The notes beneath the pieces are model-generated. The model was given only the letters and a program-made list of their open reading frames with translations, searched no databases and was not told the origin of the DNA. Below are positions 55,653-64,000 of a DNA stretch of 64,000 bases, piece after piece. The stretch's first letter is position 1. Every line of letters starts with the position of its first letter. Origin of the DNA: Methylocella tundrae (GTDB taxonomy: Bacteria; Pseudomonadota; Alphaproteobacteria; Rhizobiales; Beijerinckiaceae); the NCBI RefSeq assembly GCF_901905185.1, contig NZ_CABFMQ020000087.1:175888-239887 (forward strand), written 5' to 3'. Position numbers and translations under genes: made by a program.

Positions 55653-57639
55653 AAGCGCGACGCACGCGGAGATGGCCAACGCCATTCGCGCGCTGTCGAT
55701 GGACGCGGTGGAGAAAGCCAATTCCGGTCACCCCGGCATGCCAATGGGCATGGCCGACGTCGCGACTGTTCTCTTCACCCAATTCATGAAATTCGATCCC
55801 GCCGATCCGGCCTGGCCCGACCGCGACCGTTTCGTGCTGTCCGCCGGACACGGCTCGATGCTGCTCTATTCGCTGCTTTATCTGCTCGGCTATCCCCACA
55901 TGAACCGGACGGAGATCGAGCGCTTTCGCCAGCTCAATTCAAGGACGCCCGGTCATCCCGAATATGGTCATACGCCGGGCGTCGAGACGACAACCGGCCC
56001 GCTCGGCCAGGGCCTTGCGACAGCTGTCGGCATGGCGATCGCCGAAAAACTGCTCGCCGCCCGCTACGGCGCCGGCATCGCCGACCACCGCACCTACGTC
56101 ATAACCGGCGATGGCTGCCTGATGGAGGGGATCAGCCACGAGGCGATCGCGCTCGCCGGCCATCTTAAATTATCCAAGCTGATCGTTTTGTGGGACGATA
56201 ACGGCATCACCATCGACGGCAAGGTCTCGCTCGCCGACTCGGTCGATCAGCTTGCGCGGTTCGAGGCGGCCGGATGGAGCGCCTCGCGCATCGACGGGCA
56301 CGACCCGAAGGCCATCGCAGCCGCCCTCGAAGCTGCTCAATCGTCCAAGAAGCCGGTGCTGATCGCGTGCCGGACGACAATCGGCTATGGCGCGCCGACG
56401 AAAGCCGGCACCCATGCCGTGCATGGGGCGGCGCTCGGCAAGGACGAAGTGGCGGGCGCCCGCGCCGCCCTCGGCTGGACTGCGGCGCCCTTTGAAATCC
56501 CGGACAACATCCAGAAAGCCTGGAGCGAGGCGGCAGGCTACGCCGCCGGCGCTCACGCCGACTGGACCGCCCGATACGCCAAGCTCGACGCCGCGACGAA
56601 GGCGCGTTACGACGCCGATCTCAGCGGCGCGATCGAGCCCGCCGTCGCCGCCGCCGTCGAATCGTTCAAGAAAGCCGCGAGCGAAAGCGGCGCGCCGCAG
56701 GCGACGCGCATCTCCTCGCAGAAACTGCTCGACTGGCTGAGCCCGGCGCAGCCCAATCTGATCGGCGGATCAGCCGATCTGACCGGCTCCAATAATACCA
56801 GGGCCGCCGACATGAAGCCGGTGACGCCCGATGATTTTTCCGGCCGCTACATTCACTACGGAATTCGCGAATTCGGCATGGCGGCGGCCATGAACGGCAT
56901 CGCCCTGCACGGCGGCTTTATCCCTTATGGCGGAACCTTTCTGGTTTTCGCCGATTACAGCCGGCCCGCGATCCGCCTCGCCGCCTTGATGGGGATTCGC
57001 GTCATCCATGTCCTGACCCATGATTCGATCGGACTTGGCGAAGACGGGCCGACGCATCAGCCGGTCGAACACCTTGCCGCTCTGCGCGCAATCCCGAACC
57101 TCCTTGTGTTTCGCCCCGCCGACGCGGTCGAGACGGCGGAAGCTTGGGAGCTCGCTCTTCAGGCCAGGTCATCGCCGTCCGTTCTCGCGCTCACGCGGCA
57201 GAACCTGCCGATCGTTCGCCGCGCGCATACGACCGAGAATCTATCCGACGCCGGCGGCTATGTTTTGCGCGCGCCGGAAGGAGAGCGTGACATTACCTTG
57301 TTCGCGACGGGCTCTGAAGTTTCGCTCGCGGTCGAGGCCGCCGAGCAACTCGCCAATGAAGGCGTCCGCGCGGCGGTCGTCTCCCTGCCCTGTTTCGAGC
57401 TCTTCGCCAAGGCGCCGGCCGCCTATCGCGCCAGCGTCATCGGAACGGCGCCGCGCATTGCGATCGAGGCGGCGGTGCGTCAGAGCTGGGACATCGTGCT
57501 TGGACCGGAGGACGGCTTCATCGGCATGTCGAGTTTCGGGGCTAGTGCTCCGGCGGGCGAACTGTTCAAAAAGTTCGGCATTACGGTCGAGGCCATCATC
57601 GCCGAAGCGCGGGCCCGGCTGGCGCCGCGCAAGCAGTGA
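55612..57639 (+). CDS. cbbT: Transketolase
   Basis: 675 residues at most; starts at 55612, 55627 or 55672 are all possible and the family N-terminus best fits [25 protein letters not shown]. It shows the TPP motif [13 protein letters not shown] (about 164-176), [18 protein letters not shown] and [20 protein letters not shown] (about 480). It transfers two-carbon units to regenerate pentoses. A gap of 175 bp precedes cbbA, with no structure I could fix. Confidence 0.95.
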   Translation: MDVNLMNVLARVSKSATHAEMANAIRALSMDAVEKANSGHPGMPMGMADVATVLFTQFMKFDPADPAWPDRDRFVLSAGHGSMLLYSLLYLLGYPHMNRTEIERFRQLNSRTPGHPEYGHTPGVETTTGPLGQGLATAVGMAIAEKLLAARYGAGIADHRTYVITGDGCLMEGISHEAIALAGHLKLSKLIVLWDDNGITIDGKVSLADSVDQLARFEAAGWSASRIDGHDPKAIAAALEAAQSSKKPVLIACRTTIGYGAPTKAGTHAVHGAALGKDEVAGARAALGWTAAPFEIPDNIQKAWSEAAGYAAGAHADWTARYAKLDAATKARYDADLSGAIEPAVAAAVESFKKAASESGAPQATRISSQKLLDWLSPAQPNLIGGSADLTGSNNTRAADMKPVTPDDFSGRYIHYGIREFGMAAAMNGIALHGGFIPYGGTFLVFADYSRPAIRLAALMGIRVIHVLTHDSIGLGEDGPTHQPVEHLAALRAIPNLLVFRPADAVETAEAWELALQARSSPSVLALTRQNLPIVRRAHTTENLSDAGGYVLRAPEGERDITLFATGSEVSLAVEAAEQLANEGVRAAVVSLPCFELFAKAPAAYRASVIGTAPRIAIEAAVRQSWDIVLGPEDGFIGMSSFGASAPAGELFKKFGITVEAIIAEARARLAPRKQ

Positions 57640-57814
57640 TGATCCTGCCAAAGCTGCGCTGAAAGCAGCGGGATCGATCGGTTCGGCGAAGGGAGAGAAA
57701 ACGGCGGTCGCGACAACGCAGCGCGATTGCCGGGGCATCGATCAGGATGGCTGGAGCGCCGGGAGAAGCCCGGCGACGAGGCCCCAAACTTCAAAGTGCG
57801 AGGGAGAATCATCC

Positions 57815-60383
<2,569 letters not shown>

Positions 60384-60397
60384 GACGGATTGTTCTG

Positions 60398-60817
60398 ATG
60401 CGCATCACGCAAGGTTGTTTCTCGTTTCTTCCAGATCTCACCGACGATCAAATCAGAACCCAGGTCCAATATTGCATCGACAAGGGCTGGGCGGTAAACC
60501 TCGAATACACGGATGATCCGCATCCCCGGAACACCTATTGGGAAATGTGGGATCTGCCGATGTTCGACATCAAGGACGCCGCCGGCGTGATGCTCGAGCT
60601 CGAAGCCTGCCGCAAGGCGCATGCCGAGCGCTACTACATCCGGCTTTCGGGCTTTGACTCATCGCACGGCTGGGAGAGCGTACGCATCTCGTTTATTGTC
60701 AATCGGCCGAGGAACGAGCCGGGCTTCCGCCTTGTTCGCACCGAAGGCCCCGGCCGCAACCAGATCTATTCGACGCAATCCTACGCCGTCGACCGGCCGG
60801 AGTCGGAGCGTTATTAG
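60398..60817 (+). CDS. cbbS: RuBisCO small subunit, red-type
   Basis: 139 residues: MRITQGCFSFLPDLTDDQIRTQVQYCI at the N-terminus, NTYWEMWDLPMFDIKDAA, and the C-terminal extension (FRLVRTEGPGRNQIYSTQSYAVDRPESERY) that distinguishes red-type small subunits. It begins 14 bp after cbbL. A large stem-loop follows. Confidence 0.98.
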   Translation: MRITQGCFSFLPDLTDDQIRTQVQYCIDKGWAVNLEYTDDPHPRNTYWEMWDLPMFDIKDAAGVMLELEACRKAHAERYYIRLSGFDSSHGWESVRISFIVNRPRNEPGFRLVRTEGPGRNQIYSTQSYAVDRPESERY

Positions 60818-60832
60818 CGCATGATCCAATGA

Positions 60833-60886
60833 AAGCCCCGAACGAGGAGCGCCGGCGCCGTCCTTTGACGTCCCTCGGGGGGCTTA
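60833..60886 (+). terminator. Stem-loop after cbbS
   Basis: AAGCCCC and GAGG near 60834-60849 can pair with CCCTC and GGGGCTT near 60871-60886 around a GC-rich internal part, without a clean T tract. It lies 16 bp after the cbbS stop and may partly end or stabilise the cbbLS message. Confidence 0.5.
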
Positions 60887-60916
60887 CCCGGGAAAGGATG
60901 TAATTTTTACTTTAGA

Positions 60917-60974
60917 GCCTTTGTTCTAACGCATGATGTGGGTCCGAAAACTCTGCGACTTTTCGGCATCATGC
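60917..60974 (+). repeat. Dispersed palindromic repeat, copy D
   Basis: This is the best-preserved copy: GCATGATGTGGGTCCGAAAA (60931-60950), a 9-nt loop and TTTTCGGCATCATGC ending at 60974, preceded by GCCTTTGTTCT. It sits between cbbS and cbbX inside the operon. Confidence 0.75.
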
Positions 60975-61059
60975 GCCAAATCCCGCATAGACCCAGCTGG
61001 ACTTGTTGACGCTCCAACGGCGTCGGCGGAGGGGCGACATCCGATGATGCGAGGCAGCC

Positions 61060-61980
61060 ATGGCTTCAAGCGATAATGCGACGGAGGACGCCTCTGTCTC
61101 CTCCCCTGCGACCATCGATCTTCGCGCCGAACTGCGCGAGACGCATGTACAGGAAGTGCTCGATCAGCTCGATCGGGAGCTGGTCGGCCTCGCGCCAGTC
61201 AAGGAGCGCATCCGCCAGATTTGCGCACTGCTCGTCGTCGACCGCGTGCGGCGGCGTCTTGGCTTCGTCGCGGAAACGCCCACGCTGCATATGTCCTTCA
61301 CCGGCAATCCCGGCACCGGAAAAACCACCGTGGCGCTGCGCATGGCGGAAATCCTGCACAAACTCGGCTGTGTGCGCAAAGGTCATCTTGTCTCGGTAAC
61401 GAGAGACGATCTCGTCGGCCAGTATATCGGCCATACGGCTCCGAAGACGAAGGAAGTCCTCAAGAGAGCCATGGGCGGCGTGCTCTTCATCGACGAAGCC
61501 TATTACCTCTACCGTCAGGAGAATGAGCGCGACTACGGCCAGGAGGCGATCGAGATTCTGCTCCAGGTGATGGAGAATCAGCGCGAAGACCTCGTCGTGA
61601 TCCTCGCCGGCTACGCCACGCGCATGGACCAGTTCTTCCGCTCAAACCCCGGATTTCGCTCGCGCATCGCGCATCATATTGATTTCCCCGATTACGGCGA
61701 CGACGAGCTGATGTCGATTGCCGAGACGATGCTCGCGGCGCAGCACTATAAGTTCAGCCCCGAGGGCGCGAAAGCGTTCGAAGCCTATATCGCAACGAGG
61801 CGCCGCCAGCCTCTTTTTTCCAACGCGCGCTCCATCCGCAACGCTCTCGACCGCGCCAGATTGAGGCACGCCAACCGCTATTTCGCGCAGGAAGGTCCCG
61901 TGCTGATCGAGGATTTGATGACGATCGATGCGGCCGACGTGCTGACGAGCCGCGTCTTCGACGCCGAAGCCTCGAGTTGA
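61060..61980 (+). CDS. cbbX: Red-type RuBisCO activase CbbX
   Basis: 306 residues, AAA+ fold. Walker A is [20 protein letters not shown] (about 80-99), Walker [14 protein letters not shown], and the arginine-finger region [21 protein letters not shown]. It remodels inhibited red-type RuBisCO by threading the CbbL C-terminus. Its stop overlaps the TTG of a longer cbbE frame. Confidence 0.97.
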   Translation: MASSDNATEDASVSSPATIDLRAELRETHVQEVLDQLDRELVGLAPVKERIRQICALLVVDRVRRRLGFVAETPTLHMSFTGNPGTGKTTVALRMAEILHKLGCVRKGHLVSVTRDDLVGQYIGHTAPKTKEVLKRAMGGVLFIDEAYYLYRQENERDYGQEAIEILLQVMENQREDLVVILAGYATRMDQFFRSNPGFRSRIAHHIDFPDYGDDELMSIAETMLAAQHYKFSPEGAKAFEAYIATRRRQPLFSNARSIRNALDRARLRHANRYFAQEGPVLIEDLMTIDAADVLTSRVFDAEASS

Positions 61981-61994
61981 AAAGGCCAACGACC

Positions 61995-62678
61995 ATGCAT
62001 CCTCTCGTCATCGCCCCGTCAATCCTGTCGGCGGATTTCGCGAGGCTCGGCGAAGAAGTGCGCGCCATTGAAGCCGCCGGCGCCGACTGGATTCATGTCG
62101 ACGTCATGGACGGACATTTCGTGCCGAACATCACGATCGGCCCGGCTGTCGTCGCCGCGCTCCGGGCGCATACGAAGCTGCCCTTCGACGTGCATCTGAT
62201 GATTGCGCCTTGCGATCCCTATCTCGGCGCGTTCGCCGAAGCCGGCGCCGATCTCATCGCGATTCATGTCGAGGCGGGTCCCCATCTGCACCGCTCGCTG
62301 CAGGCTATCCGCGGCCTCGGCAAGAAAGCGGGCGTCGTCCTCAACCCCGCGACGCCCGCCGCAAGCGTCAAGCACGTGCTGGACCTTATCGACCTCGTGC
62401 TGGTGATGTCGGTCAATCCCGGCTTTGGCGGGCAGGCCTTCATCGCCTCGGCGGTCGATAAGGTCGCCGAGCTCAAGACGATGATCGGCGAGCGCCCGAT
62501 CCGCATCGAGGTCGACGGCGGCATCAATCCGGAGACCGCGGCGCTGGTCGCGGCGGCCGGCGCCGACACGCTTGTCGCAGGCTCGGCCGTCTTCAAGGGC
62601 GGTCCCGATCACTATGCGGCGAATATCTCGGCGATTCGCGCCGGCGCCGAAGGAAAGCCGCGCCGCGACGCCGCCTGA
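61995..62678 (+). CDS. cbbE: Ribulose-phosphate 3-epimerase
   Basis: 227 residues from the ATG at 61995 (AAAGG upstream); a TTG at 61977 overlapping cbbX is possible. It shows [33 protein letters not shown] and [14 protein letters not shown], with catalytic Asp/His positions intact. It interconverts ribulose- and xylulose-5-phosphate and supplies phosphoribulokinase. It is also the probable general rpe gene. Confidence 0.96.
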   Translation: MHPLVIAPSILSADFARLGEEVRAIEAAGADWIHVDVMDGHFVPNITIGPAVVAALRAHTKLPFDVHLMIAPCDPYLGAFAEAGADLIAIHVEAGPHLHRSLQAIRGLGKKAGVVLNPATPAASVKHVLDLIDLVLVMSVNPGFGGQAFIASAVDKVAELKTMIGERPIRIEVDGGINPETAALVAAAGADTLVAGSAVFKGGPDHYAANISAIRAGAEGKPRRDAA

Positions 62679-62729
62679 ATCATTATGCGTAGCCGATGCG
62701 CTACAGGCGCTGCTTTTCTCATGCGTAAA

Positions 62730-62759
62730 TTGACTTTGGCGTTACGGCGCCCTTATAAG
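62730..62759 (+). promoter_or_regulatory. Predicted sigma-70 promoter of rpmH-rnpA
   Basis: TTGACT (62730-62735) and TATAAG (62754-62759) are separated by 18 bp, 99 bp before the rpmH start. Both elements are close to consensus, which fits a constitutive ribosomal-protein promoter. Confidence 0.65.
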
Positions 62760-62858
62760 ACGCCTTCTTTGCCGGGCTTGATCGCCGCGCTCCGCTTCGA
62801 TATGCGGAGATCGTGGACGCTCGGCTTTGCTGACGCGCTAGTTTAAAGGAATTGAACG

Positions 62859-62993
62859 GTGAAGCGGACATATCAACCGAGCAAGCTCGTGCGTAAGCGC
62901 CGGCACGGGTTTCGCGCCCGGATGGCGACCGTGGGCGGGCGCCGTATCATCGCAGCGCGCCGGGCGCGCGGCCGCAAGAAACTGTCCGCCTGA
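62859..62993 (+). CDS. rpmH: 50S ribosomal protein L34
   Basis: 44 residues with a GTG start: (V)[20 protein letters not shown] and ending [11 protein letters not shown], the complete L34 signature. The region AAAGGAATTGAACG supplies its ribosome site. It belongs to the large ribosomal subunit and precedes rnpA, as in most bacteria. Confidence 0.98.
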   Translation: MKRTYQPSKLVRKRRHGFRARMATVGGRRIIAARRARGRKKLSA

Positions 62994-63029
62994 GTCTCAT
63001 GCGCTGGAGCGCGCCTCCAGCAGCCGGGC

Positions 63030-63578
63030 ATGATCTGCGGCGACGCTAAGCTTTCGTCGCGCGGTCATGCGCTCGAACATACAGGCAAATGGTCTTTGCA
63101 GGATTTTCCGCCTTCGGCAGCGCCTCAGCGTTTGAAACGACGGGCGGATTTTTTGCGCGCCGCCAAGGGCAAGCGCTTTCACGCAAGGGGCTTTACCCTG
63201 CAGGCGGCGACTCAGTTCGGCCTTGAGCAGCGCGGCGGCGACCGAATCGATTCGGGGTCGCCAGCGCCGCCGCCGCGATTTGGCTTCACCGTCACCAAGA
63301 AGATCGGCAAAGCGGTTCTGCGCAACCGGATTCGCCGCCGGCTCAAGGAAGCGGTTCGCACGGCGGAGGCTCTTCCCGTTCGCCCTGGGCATGATTATGT
63401 GCTGATTGCGCGCATCGAGGCCCTTCGCCTAGGCTTTCCCGCAATGCAGGCCGAGCTTGTTCGCTCGCTCGGCGGAATTGAAGCCGGAAAATCAAAGGCG
63501 CAGACGCCGCGCTCGCAATCAGCGTCCGCAACTGCTGCGCCTCAAAGCAAACCGGGGCGGAACGGCCGGCCGGATTGA
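63030..63578 (+). CDS. rnpA: Ribonuclease P protein component
   Basis: 182 residues as drawn, longer than the usual 110-130. The conserved part runs from QRLKRRADFLRAAKGKRFHARGF through FGFTVTKKIGKAVLRNRIRRRLKEA (RNR motif, about 98-103) to HDYVLIARIEALRLGFPAM. A TTG at 63096 directly before the conserved part may be the true start. It assists tRNA 5' maturation with the RnpB RNA. The C-terminal tail is low complexity. Confidence 0.9.
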   Translation: MICGDAKLSSRGHALEHTGKWSLQDFPPSAAPQRLKRRADFLRAAKGKRFHARGFTLQAATQFGLEQRGGDRIDSGSPAPPPRFGFTVTKKIGKAVLRNRIRRRLKEAVRTAEALPVRPGHDYVLIARIEALRLGFPAMQAELVRSLGGIEAGKSKAQTPRSQSASATAAPQSKPGRNGRPD

Positions 63579-63690
63579 TGCTCGCCCGAATGCTCCCATC
63601 GGGAACGGAGCCGCGCGGCCTCCGAAGGCTTTATGCTGAAGGCAGAGTTTCAAGACTTTCATTCGGGAATTTACCCAAGGCGGCGAGTAT

Positions 63691-64000
63691 ATGACGAAGG
63701 ATTCTCGGAATCTTTATCTTGCGATCGGTCTGTCGTGTCTTGTGATCGTTGGCTGGAGCTATTTCTTTGCGCCGAAGCCCGATCGGGCGCGGCAGGTTCC
63801 GCAGCAGCAGGCGCAGACGGCGCCGGGCGCCGCGCCCTCCTCTTCACCCTCGACCGCCGGCGCGCCGCAGGACGCGGTTTCGCGCGATCTCTCCGCGCTT
63901 GACGCCGCGGCGCCGCAAACCCGCGCTGAGGCGCTGGCTGATTCGCCGCGCGTCAAAATCGAGACGCCGGCGATTTTTGGCTCGCTGGCGCTGAAGGGCG
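63691..64000 (+). CDS. yidC: Membrane protein insertase YidC, N-terminal part (partial)
   Basis: 103 residues visible, running off the right edge. The N-terminus [26 protein letters not shown] is the first transmembrane segment of YidC, followed by a Gln/Pro/Ala-rich periplasmic linker and [19 protein letters not shown], the beginning of the periplasmic domain. It inserts membrane proteins alone or with Sec. The 112 bp after rnpA contain no recognisable yidD. Confidence 0.93.
   Translation, partial: MTKDSRNLYLAIGLSCLVIVGWSYFFAPKPDRARQVPQQQAQTAPGAAPSSSPSTAGAPQDAVSRDLSALDAAAPQTRAEALADSPRVKIETPAIFGSLALKG

Noticed and set aside
57020..57814. Long upstream extension of cbbA within cbbT
   Set aside because: It is an out-of-frame reading of transketolase; cbbA has a good ribosome site at 57815.

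Overview
The window reads as chromosomal DNA of an alphaproteobacterium of the Hyphomicrobiales (Rhizobiales), most plausibly a Beijerinckiaceae/Methylocystaceae-type methylotroph or autotroph. The evidence is high GC coding bias, heme synthesis through ALA synthase, a complete pqqABCDE cluster (PQQ cofactor for methanol and glucose dehydrogenases), a red-type form I RuBisCO operon with CbbX, the fxsA / Tim44-like / mltA / smr block, and the single-step homospermidine pathway. The genus is inference; no rRNA is present. No tRNA, rRNA, CRISPR array, transposase or prophage was seen.

Layout. 1-4740: end of a papain/C39-like gene, then fxsA divergent from Tim44-like, mltA, smr, a zincin-like metallopeptidase and leuD. 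4974-8154: pqqA (25 codons), B, C, D, E, with overlapping stops and starts from B to E. 8360-15254: a fused indolepyruvate oxidoreductase gene and homospermidine synthase, convergent, with an 1811-bp tandem duplication across their shared 3' ends that leaves one intact and one truncated copy of each. 15446-17820: GNAT acetyltransferase and ornithine decarboxylase (minus), the latter behind a long structured leader. 18070-25809: periplasmic glucan protein, GNAT, creatininase-family hydrolase, a THI5-like ABC transporter, adenosine kinase and a DUF1796-like protein. 25817-28464: hemA and a sugar-nucleotide epimerase. 28523-36531: a glycine-rich secreted protein and a branched-chain amino acid ABC system (livJ, H, M, G, F) split between livH and livM by about 2.4 kb of small genes (His/Gly-rich secreted peptide, two XRE regulators, a DUF1488 protein, one unknown).

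36625-52503 is housekeeping: MgtC/SapB-DUF4010 membrane protein, PPK2 polyphosphate kinase with a small partner, lepA, a PRISE-type reductase, xerC, the DUF1476 ATPase inhibitor, purC, purS-purQ-purL, BolA, monothiol glutaredoxin, a TlpA-like thioredoxin, argH and a carboxylesterase.

52525-62678 is a Calvin cycle locus: cbbR divergent from cbbF-cbbP-cbbT-cbbA-cbbL-cbbS-cbbX-cbbE. Together these regenerate ribulose-1,5-bisphosphate, fix CO2 and keep RuBisCO active. It abuts rpmH-rnpA-yidC (62859-64000), a gene order usually found near the replication origin. The most notable structures are the tandem duplication, the odc leader with mutually exclusive hairpins, the split liv operon, terminators or stem-loops inside the pqq, pur and cbb loci, and a dispersed palindromic repeat.
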